From positions 1 to 16,823 of the forward strand of contig JAJZDF010000001.1 of assembly GCA_021828715.1 (NCBI GenBank): a stretch of 16,823 bases of DNA, written 5' to 3'. The DNA is from Thermoplasmata archaeon (GTDB lineage Archaea > Thermoplasmatota > Thermoplasmata > Lutacidiplasmatales > UBA184). Position 1 is the stretch's first letter. Each line of letters starts with the position of its first letter. Positions 6,787 through 14,590 of the stretch are shown piece after piece. The translations under genes and the position numbers were made by a program. The notes beneath the pieces are model-generated. The model searched no databases, was not told where the DNA came from, and saw only the letters and a list, made by a program, of their open reading frames with translations.

Positions 6787-7755
6787 TCAGCCCCGGGGCT
6801 CCGTCCGTTCCACCCGGGTGCCGGCCCGGCCCGCGAGGGCCGCCGGGAGGGAAGGGATATCGGTGACGACAAAACGTCGGCCGCCCCGCCGGAGGAACGC
6901 GAGCCCGGCCTCGATCTTCGGCGCCATGCTGCCTTCTCCAAACTCGCCGCGCCGCAGGTACCCGCCGAGCGTCGCCGGGTCGACCGCGCCGAGCCAGGTC
7001 GGTCGGGGGGACCCGAAGCCGATCGCGGCCCCGGGGACGTCGGTGACGATCGCGAGCGTGTCGGCGGCGAGCGCGTACGCGACGAGGGCGGCGGTCCGAT
7101 CCTTGTCGATCACCGCATCGACACCGCGGTACCGCCCCGACCGCTCCCGGACGACCGGGATCCCGCCGCCTCCCGCAACGACCGGGACGAGGTGCGCCCC
7201 GAGGCCGGCGTCGAGCATCCGGCGCACGGCAGCGGCCTCGAGCCAGCGCCTCGGACGGGGGGACGGGACCAGCCGGCGCCATCCGCCGCGCTGCGGGTCC
7301 GGAGCCATCACCCAACCGTCCTCCCGGGCCCGCCGCCGGGCATCCGAGGCGGAGTAGAACCGGCCGACGGGTTTCGTCGGGCGGCGGAACGCCGGATCGC
7401 GCGGGGAAACCTCGGTGCGGCCGACGAGGGCCACGACCGTCCGGGAGACCCGGCGGCGCCGCAGCTCCGCCTCGAGTTCCACGGCGATGAGGTATCCGAT
7501 CTGTCCCTCGGACTCGGCGTCCAGGACGTGCATCGGCGGAGCCGGGACCTCGGGGGCGCCGAGCTCCGCCTCGCGCAGGAGGTTCCCCACCTGGGGCCCG
7601 TTCCCGTGGGTCACCACGAGCTCGTGGCCGGCACGGACCAGCTCGGCCAGCGCGGGCACGGTCCGGCGCATCTGGCGGACCGATTCCGCCCACGTGCCGT
7701 GGTCGTGGGCCCGCTGGATCGCGTTCCCGCCCAGGGCGACCACCAGTCGCGTCAC
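6787..7755 (-). CDS. arcC: Carbamate kinase
   Basis: The protein has 322 aa, normal for carbamate kinase of the amino-acid kinase fold. It makes ATP from carbamoyl phosphate and ADP, the energy-yielding step of the arginine deiminase pathway. Visible motifs are VVALGGNAI (N-terminal nucleotide/phosphate loop), VVTHGNGPQVGN (about 47-58), GRTEVSPRDPAF with PTKPVGRFY, VVAGGGGIPV, VDAVIDKDRTAALVA and the C-terminal EGSMAPKIEA. The start is GTG at 7755 with GGGAG about 10 nt upstream. It is divergently oriented from the permease remnant and arginine deiminase across a 191-bp gap, so the two arms are probably co-regulated but not one transcript. No ornithine carbamoyltransferase is visible nearby; carbamoyl phosphate must come from elsewhere in the genome. 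Confidence 0.95.
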   Translation of the reverse strand: MTRLVVALGGNAIQRAHDHGTWAESVRQMRRTVPALAELVRAGHELVVTHGNGPQVGNLLREAELGAPEVPAPPMHVLDAESEGQIGYLIAVELEAELRRRRVSRTVVALVGRTEVSPRDPAFRRPTKPVGRFYSASDARRRAREDGWVMAPDPQRGGWRRLVPSPRPRRWLEAAAVRRMLDAGLGAHLVPVVAGGGGIPVVRERSGRYRGVDAVIDKDRTAALVAYALAADTLAIVTDVPGAAIGFGSPRPTWLGAVDPATLGGYLRRGEFGEGSMAPKIEAGLAFLRRGGRRFVVTDIPSLPAALAGRAGTRVERTEPRG

Positions 7756-7946
7756 GGGACGGTTTCTCCCCCGGCGGGATTCGCGGGTCGGCCGTGCCCG
7801 GGAACCCGCTGCCGCATCGAAGCCCCTCTCTCCGGGAGACCCCGGCCCCCCTTTGAACTCCCCGTCCAGCCTCCCTCGCCGCGAGTGAACCGGCCCGACA
7901 GGAGGCTCGTCGGGTCCCCGCCTCCTTCGCCCGCGAGGAGAAGCCG

Positions 7947-8514
7947 ATGGACGCGAGCGTGCCCCCGAATCTGCAGCGCGAGATCGGGCTCCTCGGGCTC
8001 ACGTCGATCACCGTGGGCGGGATCGTCGGCCCCGGTATCTTCGCCCTCGCCGCGACGATGGGAGCCGTCGCCGGCCCGGAGGCGGTGGTGGCGCTCGCGC
8101 TGCTCGGGGTCGTCGTGATCCTGATGGCACTCCCGTACGCGGAGCTCTCCGCGGCGTACCCCAGCACGGGCGGCCCGTATTCCCTCCCGCGTCGCGCGCT
8201 GGAAGAGTTCGCCGGATTCCGGATGGGGTGGGGGGACGCACCACGGCGGGATCGGCATCGTCTCCTACCTCGGGGACCCGTTCTTCATCTACGACAACGT
8301 CCTCCGGTCCGGCGCGCCGAACTACTACCCGATCACGGTGCAGCCGATGGGGATCCTGAACATGCCGTGGGACCTGGTCGTCCTCGTCGCCTTCGGGCTC
8401 GCGACGTTCGCCTGGGACTACTCCTCGGCCGTGCGCGGGACGGCGCACGGGGCCGTCCCCTGGGCGGGGCCGGCACCGGCGACTCCCACGGCCGGGCCGG
8501 CCCACCGGGCCTGA
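7947..8514 (+). pseudogene. Decayed APC-family amino-acid permease (internally deleted, frameshifted)
   Basis: From the ATG at 7947 (GAGGAG upstream) the first ~95 codons are a good APC-transporter N-terminus: EIGLLGLTSITVGGIVGPGIF with the unwound-TM1 glycine motif, TM2 LLGVVVILMALPYAELSAAYP, then GGPYSLPRRALEEFAGF. The usual ten further membrane spans are missing. At a run of six G (8234-8239) the sensible frame shifts: removing one G continues into a tail with GIGIVSYLGDPFFIYDNVL, one hydrophobic segment (WDLVVLVAFGLATFAW) and a stop at 8512-8514. The product would be only about 190 aa. Its place between carbamate kinase and arginine deiminase suggests a former arginine/ornithine transporter. 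The G-run could also be an assembly error, but that would not restore the missing spans. Confidence 0.68.
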
Positions 8515-8530
8515 GGAGGGACCCGTCCCG

Positions 8531-9934
8531 ATGCCGACCCACGCACGTCGAAGGGCCGATCCCCGCCGGGACGACGGCCCCCGGCCCGGCGACGGCGGGG
8601 CGCCCCGACCGGACGGGACCGGGCGGACCGCGGCGCGTGCCGAGTGGGACCCGCTCGAGGAGGTGCTGGTCCACCAGCCGGGGATCGAGATGTTCTTTGG
8701 CCTGATGGAGCCGTACTCGTTCCTCTACGAGCGGGCGTTCCGCATCGACGAGGCGACGTACGAGCATTCCGCGCTCGAGCGGGCCCTCACCGAGGCCGGG
8801 GTCGGGGTCCGCCACCTGATCCACCTCGCGATCGAGATCGGCGCCCGTCGGCCGGAGCTCGTGGAGGAGATCCGACGGCGGGCGCTTGCCCTGGTCCGCT
8901 ACTCGGGCCCCCGCGAGATGGTCGCCCGGGCCCGCACGGCCTTCCGGCACAACCTCGACCGGTTCGACGGGCCGACCCTCTTCAACATCCTGCTCCTCCG
9001 GCCGTCCGTCCGGCTCGAGCGGCACCCGGGCGAGCGCGTGGTCTTCCCGAAGGTCGAGCTCGACACCCCGCTCGCGAACCTCTACTTCCTGCGCGACCAG
9101 CAGGCACTGACCGCGAACGGCTTCGTCCTCGGCCGGATGGCGAAGCCGCAGCGGCGCAACGAACCGATGCTGACCGGGGCGTTGCTCCGGGCCTGGGGGG
9201 CCCGCATCCTCACCGAGATCCGATCGCCCGGCACGTTCGAGGGCGGGGACTTCCTCCCCCTCGGGGACGCGGCGCTCCTGGGTCGTGGGGACCGCACGAA
9301 CGCGAGCGGGGTCCGCCAGATCCTGGCCGCCCCGATCGGCTTCGACGAGGTGGCGGTCGTCCACCAACCGTCGCACCCGGCGATCCCGGTCGACGCCCCG
9401 GATCCGATGATCGACATGCACCTCGACACGTACCTCAACATCCCGGGAGAACGTCTGGCCGTGGGGTGCGACGCCCTGCTCCGCCGGGCGCGGACGGACG
9501 TCTACCGCCGGACGGGACGGGGGACCCTCGTTAGGGACCCGACCCACCTTAGCCTGCACGACTACTTGACCGGTAAGGGGTTCGAGATCGTCGACCTCTC
9601 GACCCTCGAGCAGATGAGCTACGCCTCGAACTTCCTCTGCGTACGGGACCGGCATATCCTCGCGGTCGAGGTCGAGCAGGAGGTCGATCGGGTCCTTCGG
9701 ACGCTCCGCGAGGCGGCCAGCGCCGACCCCCACCGCTATGGCGCGCTCTACGCGCTCGCCCGCAAGGATCGGGAGACCCTCCGGGAGCGGAACGATTTCT
9801 TCCCGCACAAGCCCGCGCTCCGGGAGGCCGGCGTGATCGCCACCCCCCTCGCGCTCCGGGAGATCACGGGCGGCTACGGCGGCGCCCACTGCATGACCTG
9901 TGCCGTGAACCGTCGGCCGCCGTCCGGTGCCTGA
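8531..9934 (+). CDS. arcA: Arginine deiminase
   Basis: A 467-aa member of the guanidine-modifying pentein fold that hydrolyses arginine to citrulline and ammonia. The active site is complete: Asp189 (FLRDQQ), Glu237 (FEGGD), His297 and Asp299 (MHLDTYLNI), and the nucleophile Cys454 in GGYGGAHCMTC. It is about 55 residues longer than typical arginine deiminases. Part of the excess is a low-complexity Arg/Asp/Gly/Pro-rich leader (residues 1-36) before the family-like EWDPLEEVLVHQPG. The ATG at 8531 is well supported by GAGGAGGG (8513-8520), which overlaps the stop of the permease remnant, so the two are one transcript. Carbamate kinase is encoded divergently close by. Another amidinohydrolase specificity cannot be excluded, but the carbamate kinase neighbour favours arginine deiminase. 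Confidence 0.93.
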   Translation: MPTHARRRADPRRDDGPRPGDGGAPRPDGTGRTAARAEWDPLEEVLVHQPGIEMFFGLMEPYSFLYERAFRIDEATYEHSALERALTEAGVGVRHLIHLAIEIGARRPELVEEIRRRALALVRYSGPREMVARARTAFRHNLDRFDGPTLFNILLLRPSVRLERHPGERVVFPKVELDTPLANLYFLRDQQALTANGFVLGRMAKPQRRNEPMLTGALLRAWGARILTEIRSPGTFEGGDFLPLGDAALLGRGDRTNASGVRQILAAPIGFDEVAVVHQPSHPAIPVDAPDPMIDMHLDTYLNIPGERLAVGCDALLRRARTDVYRRTGRGTLVRDPTHLSLHDYLTGKGFEIVDLSTLEQMSYASNFLCVRDRHILAVEVEQEVDRVLRTLREAASADPHRYGALYALARKDRETLRERNDFFPHKPALREAGVIATPLALREITGGYGGAHCMTCAVNRRPPSGA

Positions 9935-10000
9935 CGCCGCCGGACCGTCCTCGTCGTCCGCACGGGGCCCTCCGGGGGCGCCCCCGCGGGAGGGGAAGGC

Positions 10001-10008
10001 GCTTAATC
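10001..10008 (+). promoter_or_regulatory. TATA-like box of the OB-fold gene
   Basis: GCTTAATC is centred about 28 nt before the ATG at 10033, in otherwise G/C-rich sequence. Spacing fits an mRNA with a leader of at most a few bases. Confidence 0.5.
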
Positions 10009-10032
10009 CCCCCGCTGCTCGGGCTGGACGCC

Positions 10033-10320
10033 ATGCCCGGGATTTCCGACCTCCGTGCCAACGCGAACGCGACCTTCACCGCTACGATCACCGCGATCTC
10101 CGACCCGCGCGAGGTCAGCACCTCCCGGGGCGTCTCCAAGGTCGCGGACGCGACGCTCCAGGACGAGACCGGCACCACGACCCTGACGCTGTGGGGCGAG
10201 GAGATCGCGAAGTACAAGGTCGGCCAGAAGGTGCAGATCACCGACGGCTGGGTGAAGGATTTCCGCGGCAAGCTCCAGGTCTCGATGGGACGCTCCGGCC
10301 GCATCCAGATCCTCGGCTGA
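10033..10320 (+). CDS. Single-domain SSB-like OB-fold nucleic-acid-binding protein
   Basis: The protein has 95 aa, essentially one OB barrel of the archaeal SSB/RPA/SOSS-B type. Family-like stretches in order are ATFTATITAISDPREV (strand 1), VADATLQDETGTTTLTLWG (strands 2-3, with the conserved Trp of LTLWG), KYKVGQKVQITDGWV (helix/strand 4) and FRGKLQVSMGRSGRIQIL (strand 5). Such proteins bind single-stranded DNA, and sometimes RNA, using aromatic residues on the barrel. There is no acidic C-terminal tail and no zinc finger, so it resembles minimal OB proteins encoded alongside larger RPA. It appears monocistronic; the next gene starts 119 bp later with its own TATA-like box. Confidence 0.88.
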   Translation: MPGISDLRANANATFTATITAISDPREVSTSRGVSKVADATLQDETGTTTLTLWGEEIAKYKVGQKVQITDGWVKDFRGKLQVSMGRSGRIQILG

Positions 10321-10410
10321 TCCGCGCCCCCGCGCGCGCCGCCCGCCGTTCCCGGGCGTCTCGGTCGCTCGAACAAGGGCCGCCGGTAGTGAACGGCGGT
10401 CCACCGCACC

Positions 10411-10418
10411 CGTTTACC
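10411..10418 (+). promoter_or_regulatory. TATA-like box of the GNAT gene
   Basis: CGTTTACC is centred about 25-26 nt upstream of the GTG at 10440 and helps decide that start. It is a weak match judged by eye. Confidence 0.4.
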
Positions 10419-10439
10419 CCCGGACGCCCGTACCCTGCC

Positions 10440-11015
10440 GTGGGCGACCGTAGGTGGAATCCGGTGCATCTGCTCCCGCCCGGGGTCGAGGGTCCGGTCA
10501 CGCTCCGGGACGGTACGGAGCTGTTCGTCCGGGCCGCCCAGCCGTGGGATGCCGCCGCGGTCGGCGCCTTCGCCGCCGGACTCTCCCTCGACGCGCTCGA
10601 ACTCCGCTTCTTCACGGCCGCCCGTCCGGAGGCCGTGGCGCAGGAGGCGTTGATCGCCGGAGCCGTTGGAGACCGGCTGTCGCTCCTTGCCCTGCACGCC
10701 ACCGCCGGAGGGATGGAGGTGGTCGGCCACGGCGAATACGCGCGCCGGGAGCCGCACAGTCGCTCGGCGGAGGTCGCGTTCCTCGTCGCCGACGGGTACC
10801 GGCATCGCGGGCTCGCGACCGTACTCCTGCACCGGCTCGCCCGGGCGGCGCGTGCCTACGCGATCCGCGAGTTCGAAGCGGAGGTGCTGCCCGAGAACGG
10901 CGAGATGCTCGATGTCTTCCGTCGGTGCGGGTTTCCGGAGCGGGCGGTTGCGGAGGACGGCCGCGTCCACGTCCGCTTCTCGATCGAGGCCGAGCCCGGT
11001 CCGATCGGTCCGTAG
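10440..11015 (+). CDS. GNAT-family N-acetyltransferase
   Basis: A 191-aa single GNAT domain that transfers an acetyl group from acetyl-CoA to an amine. The N-terminal part (VTLRDGTELFVRAAQPWDAAAV, then LSLDALELRFFT at 48-59) resembles the acetyltransferase domain of Pat-type protein acetyltransferases. The acetyl-CoA pyrophosphate loop is VADGYRHRGLATVLL (116-130), followed by helix LHRLARAARAYAI and the C-terminal strand ENGEMLDVFRRCGF. Two GTG starts are possible, 10440 and 10464; the first is chosen because a TATA-like box precedes it by 25-26 nt. No CoA-ligase-like or cyclic-nucleotide domain is fused, so a lysine-acetyltransferase role for metabolic enzymes is only a suggestion. The substrate is unknown. 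Confidence 0.82.
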   Translation: MGDRRWNPVHLLPPGVEGPVTLRDGTELFVRAAQPWDAAAVGAFAAGLSLDALELRFFTAARPEAVAQEALIAGAVGDRLSLLALHATAGGMEVVGHGEYARREPHSRSAEVAFLVADGYRHRGLATVLLHRLARAARAYAIREFEAEVLPENGEMLDVFRRCGFPERAVAEDGRVHVRFSIEAEPGPIGP

Positions 11016-11228
11016 GGACTCCCCCGCCGTGCCGCCGGTCCCCCCGGCGGGTCGCGGTCGCTGCGTTCGACCGATCGCCGCCCCCCGGCCGGCCCCCGGC
11101 GCGGGACGACCGGGGAGCGGGCAGGGTCGAAGGGCGGGGGGAGGGGGGACGGTGGGCGCGGTCGTGCGCTCGAATGCGATCCGCGTGGCCCCGCGCGCAG
11201 GGAGGACCGCCACCTTCCCCGTCTACGC

Positions 11229-11267
11229 GGGGGCTTGGGCCGGCGGCTTCGGCCTGCCGCAGCCCCC
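11229..11267 (+). other. Strong stem-loop with UUCG tetraloop (possible structured RNA or terminator)
   Basis: An outer stem GGGGGCT (11229-11235) pairs with AGCCCCC (11261-11267). After a small asymmetric internal loop, CGGCGGC (11241-11247) pairs with GCC-GCCG (11252-11259, one bulged T). It is capped by TTCG closed by a C-G pair, the classic very stable tetraloop. In all 14 base pairs form. It lies 214 nt after the acetyltransferase stop and 144 nt before the NHL gene. No T-run follows, so it is not an ordinary terminator. The high GC makes chance pairing a real possibility. Confidence 0.4.
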
Positions 11268-11380
11268 GGTCGTCGGCGGGACGCGGACGAGTTTACGCGC
11301 AGGGTACCCGAGGTTACGTGGCCCTCGTTCGGGCTTCCCCCCGTCGCGTCTCCCTTTCCGCGGATCTCCGCCGCTGTGCC

Positions 11381-11390
11381 GTCATATACT
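11381..11390 (+). promoter_or_regulatory. TATA box of the NHL surface-protein gene (leaderless)
   Basis: GTCATATACT contains ATATAC (11384-11389), centred 25 nt before the ATG at 11411. This is the best TATA-box match in the window and sits at the ideal distance for a leaderless transcript. Confidence 0.7.
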
Positions 11391-11410
11391 GTGGTCCCCC
11401 TCTCCGAGCG

Positions 11411-14400
11411 ATGCGCCGGATCCGCACCTGCGCCCTCGTCCTGACGGCGATGGTGCTGCTGGGCGGGGGCGTTGCCGGCCCGGCGTTTGGCACCTCCCCT
11501 GCGGCGACGACCCCCTCCGGGGGGACCTTTACGAGCGCCTCCCCCGGTACGGCCGTCCCGGGGCCCCTCCTCGCCCCCCTCCCGTTCTCTACCGGGATGC
11601 CGGCCGCCCTCGCGATGGGGGTGCCGAACCTGACGGGAGGCTATCCGTCCCTCCGCACGAATGCCTCCGACTTCTCGGCGCTCCCCGAGTACGCGTTCGT
11701 CGACGCCGCCGGGGACCTCTGGGTCTCCGACTGGGGGGCGAGCCGGGTCCTCGAGTTTCCGCCGCCGTTCGGGACCGGCGAGGCCGCCTCGCTCGTCCTC
11801 GGACAGTCGACGTTCGGTGGGAACGCCTCCGGAGCATCGGCGGTCAACCTCTCCTCCCCTACCGGCCTCGCCATGGACGCCGGCGGCGACCTGTGGGTGG
11901 CGGACTGGGCGAACCAGCGCGTCCTCGAGTTCGTCCCGCCGTTCCGCACGGGGATGGCCGCCTCCCTCGTGCTCGGGCAGCCGAACTTCACCGCGCACGC
12001 CGCCGGCCACAACGCCTCGACGTTCGACGATCCGGTCGGCCTCGCCTTCGACCCGGCCGGGGATCTGTGGGTCGCGGACCGGGGGAACAGCCGGGTCCTC
12101 GAATTCGTCCCTCCGTTCCGATCCGGGATGGCGGCCTCGCAGGTGCTCGGCCAGCCGTCGTTCGACTCGACCGCCGCAGGAAGCGGGGCGGCGAACCTGA
12201 GCTTCCCGATCGACGTCTCGGTCGCGGGCCCGACGCTCTGGGTCGCCGACGAGCTCAACGATCGGGTCGTCGGCTACTCCGCGCCGTGGACGACCGGAGA
12301 GGCCGCGACGTACCTGCTCGGCCAGTCCGGCTTCGGGCCCCCGTCGGCGAGCGGCCCCGGGGCGCTGGCGGAGCCGGCCAGCGTCTCGGTCGACGCCCAG
12401 GGGACCCTCTGGGTCTCCGACTCCGGCGACAACCGGGTCGTGGGGTTCCGGCCGCCGTACTCCCCGCTCGAACTGCCGTCCGTCGTCCTCGGGCAGCCGA
12501 ACGGGAGTGGGACCTCGCCGGGGATCGGACCTGCGCGCCTCTCGGCGCCGAGCGGCGCCTCGGTCGGGCCGAACGGGACCCTCTGGGTCTCCGACTCCCG
12601 GAACGACCGCCTGGTCGGCTTCGTGCCTCCCGGGTACCCCGTGCGGCTCACGGAGGCGGGACTGCCGTCCGGAACGATCTGGTCGGTGCGGGCCGATAAC
12701 CGGACCGTCTCGGGTGTCGGCCCCCTCTCCCTGCTCCTGCCGAACGGCACCCATCCGTTCTCCGCCCTTCCCGTTGCCGGCTTCGTGCCGGACCCGAGCC
12801 TCCTCTCCGTCGAGGTGGCGGGCGGCCCGGTCGTCGTTCCCGTCGTCTACCGGGCAGCGGCCCCGAACCCGTACTCGAGCGGGATGGCGGCGATTCTGGC
12901 GCTCGGGCGGCCGGGCCTCTACGCTCCGGCCCCTCCGCCGGGCGCCGCCGCCACATCGACCGAGTTTGGCGGGCCGCCGACCGCGCTCGCGTTCGACCCC
13001 GCCGGAGACCTGTGGGTCGCGGACCCGGCCGCGAACCGGGTCGTCGAATTCGTACCGCCGTTCGGGGACGGTATGGCCGCGGCGGTGGTGCTCGGCCAGG
13101 GCTCGTCCACCGGACGCGCCCCCGGTACCTCGGCGACCAACCTCTCCTCCCCCGACGGGATCGCGTTCGACTCGGAGGGCGACCTCTGGATCGCGGACGG
13201 CGGGAACGACCGGGCGGTCGAGTTCGTTCCGCCGTTCCGCACCGGGATGGCCGCCGCTTCGGTCCTCGGCGAACCGAACCTTACCGCGGCGGCCCCGGAC
13301 GGGGGTCCGACCGGCTTGGGAGCCCCCTCGGGGATCGCCTTCGGGGACGGGGAGGTGTGGGTCGCCGACCCGGCGCACAACCGGGTCGTCGGCTTCTCCG
13401 CGCCCTACTCCGCCGGAGAGCCGGCGGCGACCGTCCTGGGCCAGGCGGACCTCAATGGATCCGCCCCGGGGAGCGGGGCCACCAACCTTTCCGCCCCGAC
13501 CGGGGTCGCCGTCGCGCCGGACGGGACGATCTGGGTCGTCGACGCCGGGAACGGCCGCGTGCTGGGTTTCCCGGCTCCCGTACGGAGCGGGGAAGCCGCG
13601 GCGGTCGTGCTGGGTGCGTCGAGCGCACCGGGGCTATCGGACGGGGAACTCGTCGGAGCCGAGGCGATCGCGGTCGATCCGCTCGGGGACGTCTGGGTCG
13701 CCGAACCGTCCTCCAACCGCACCCTCCAGTTCGTCGGCCAGAACTGGACGAACGGTTCGACCCCGTCGGTCGCCCTGGGCCAGGGGAGCGTCGCGACCAG
13801 TGTCGCCGGGAGCGGGCCCGACGGCGAGTCGTCGCCCGACGGGGTGGTGGCGGGGCAGAACGGCTCGATCTGGGTCGCCGACGGCGGCAACGGCCGGGTC
13901 GTCGAGTACCTCCCGGCCCGCTTCGGGATCCGGGCCGAAGTGGTGGGGCTCCCCGCCGGCACGACGTGGTCGATCTCCTTTGCGGGCCAGACGGCGACGG
14001 CCGGGGCGCCGAACGTCTCGCTCTCCCCCATGACGAACGGCACCTACCCGTATCGGGTCGGCACCGTCCCGGGCTACCTGCTCTCTCCGGCCTCCGGACT
14101 CCTCACGGTCAACGGAGCGAACGCGACGCTGGTCGCCCTCGCCCTCCCATACACGTATCCGGTGGTCTTCACCGCCCGCGGGCTCGGCGCTACCGAGCCG
14201 TGGGAGGTCGTCGTCGGGAGCGGACCTCCGCAGTTCGGGAACGGTGGGGGCTGGATCATCGCGCTCGCCACGAACGGGACCCATCCCTACCGTGTCGTCG
14301 CCCCGCCCGGCTACGTCGTGGTGGCCAACGGCAGTGGGACGGTGGACGTGGCGGGCGCACCGACCTCGGTGGTCATCGACTTCGCGCCGACCCCGCCGCC

Positions 14401-14590
14401 GTCCGCCGGGGCCGATCTGACGGCGATCCTCGTCGGCGCGGCGGCGGGCGTCGCGGTCGGGACGGCGATCGTCCTGCTCGGCCGCCGGCGGCCCCCCGGG
14501 CCGGCCGCCCCGGATCCACCGCCGTCTCCCGCAAGCGCACCGGTCGCGGGAGAGGTTTCTGGCGGCTCGCCGGGCGCGCCGCACGGATGA
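11411..14590 (+). CDS. Secreted, membrane-anchored NHL double-propeller surface protein
   Basis: A 1059-aa protein. Residues 1-27 are a signal peptide (MRRIR, hydrophobic core, cleavage near PAFG). Two blocks of six NHL-like blades follow (about residues 56-405 and 485-835). Each blade is about 58 aa, with a core 'P-G-hydrophobic-D-G-D-LWVAD-N-RVxEF' and an outer 'GMAAxVLGQPxF' strand. After block one comes a beta-domain (about 407-480, LTEAGLPSGTIWSV and PNGTHPF). After block two come two more (836-915 and 915-995). A hydrophobic helix at about 1002-1024 (TAILVGAAAGVAVGTAIVLL) with Arg-rich stop (GRRR) and a short Pro-rich tail anchor it. About two dozen N-x-S/T sequons suggest heavy N-glycosylation. 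The start ATG has a TATA box 25 nt upstream. The role is probably extracellular binding or cell-surface architecture; no catalytic residues are evident. Confidence 0.9.
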   Translation: MRRIRTCALVLTAMVLLGGGVAGPAFGTSPAATTPSGGTFTSASPGTAVPGPLLAPLPFSTGMPAALAMGVPNLTGGYPSLRTNASDFSALPEYAFVDAAGDLWVSDWGASRVLEFPPPFGTGEAASLVLGQSTFGGNASGASAVNLSSPTGLAMDAGGDLWVADWANQRVLEFVPPFRTGMAASLVLGQPNFTAHAAGHNASTFDDPVGLAFDPAGDLWVADRGNSRVLEFVPPFRSGMAASQVLGQPSFDSTAAGSGAANLSFPIDVSVAGPTLWVADELNDRVVGYSAPWTTGEAATYLLGQSGFGPPSASGPGALAEPASVSVDAQGTLWVSDSGDNRVVGFRPPYSPLELPSVVLGQPNGSGTSPGIGPARLSAPSGASVGPNGTLWVSDSRNDRLVGFVPPGYPVRLTEAGLPSGTIWSVRADNRTVSGVGPLSLLLPNGTHPFSALPVAGFVPDPSLLSVEVAGGPVVVPVVYRAAAPNPYSSGMAAILALGRPGLYAPAPPPGAAATSTEFGGPPTALAFDPAGDLWVADPAANRVVEFVPPFGDGMAAAVVLGQGSSTGRAPGTSATNLSSPDGIAFDSEGDLWIADGGNDRAVEFVPPFRTGMAAASVLGEPNLTAAAPDGGPTGLGAPSGIAFGDGEVWVADPAHNRVVGFSAPYSAGEPAATVLGQADLNGSAPGSGATNLSAPTGVAVAPDGTIWVVDAGNGRVLGFPAPVRSGEAAAVVLGASSAPGLSDGELVGAEAIAVDPLGDVWVAEPSSNRTLQFVGQNWTNGSTPSVALGQGSVATSVAGSGPDGESSPDGVVAGQNGSIWVADGGNGRVVEYLPARFGIRAEVVGLPAGTTWSISFAGQTATAGAPNVSLSPMTNGTYPYRVGTVPGYLLSPASGLLTVNGANATLVALALPYTYPVVFTARGLGATEPWEVVVGSGPPQFGNGGGWIIALATNGTHPYRVVAPPGYVVVANGSGTVDVAGAPTSVVIDFAPTPPPSAGADLTAILVGAAAGVAVGTAIVLLGRRRPPGPAAPDPPPSPASAPVAGEVSGGSPGAPHG
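11684..12630 (+). repeat. NHL blades 1-6 (first propeller)
   Basis: Six protein repeats begin at residues 92, 150, 208, 266, 322 and 380, an almost constant 58-residue period. The core changes gradually from DLWVADxxNxRVLEFVPPF (blades 1-3) to TLWVSDxxNDRVVGFxPP (blades 4-6). DNA identity between blades 2 and 3 is visible around the VLEFVPPF codons, so they probably arose by tandem duplication. Confidence 0.85.
12977..13920 (+). repeat. NHL blades 7-12 (second propeller)
   Basis: A second set of six repeats begins near residues 523, 581, 639, 696, about 753 and 809, again with a period of 57-58. Blades 7, 8 and 12 keep the DLW(V/I)AD-N-RxVEF core; blade 11 (DVWVAEPSSNRTLQF) is the most diverged. 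It is separated from the first set by one beta-domain. Confidence 0.85.

Larger units (their letters stand above)
11016..11410. other. 395-bp intergenic region before the NHL surface protein
   Basis: No protein-coding gene or tRNA is recognisable. It holds a strong UUCG-capped hairpin (11229-11267) and the TATA box of the downstream gene (11381-11390). A second AT-richer patch (GAGTTTACG, about 11289-11297) might be another promoter element, but no start codon is suitably placed for it. Confidence 0.6.

Noticed and set aside
6609..6941. 5' extension of the M29-like frame upstream of GTG 6608
   Set aside because: The extension would run through the ATTAAA promoter element and a hairpin-T4 terminator and encodes Arg/Ser/Pro-rich sequence unlike the family.
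10454..11410. 5' extension of the NHL protein frame through the acetyltransferase gene
   Set aside because: The signal peptide begins exactly at the ATG 11411 with a TATA box 25 nt before it; the extension is out-of-frame shadow of the acetyltransferase and low-complexity sequence.
10856..13378. A minus-strand open frame of about 840 codons opposite the NHL protein
   Set aside because: Its composition is Arg/Gly-rich and the repeats in it mirror the NHL blades on the other strand; no promoter or recognisable domain.
11684..13920. Regular repeats that might be read as a CRISPR or satellite array
   Set aside because: The ~174-bp period is in frame and encodes NHL blades; there are no identical repeats with unique spacers.
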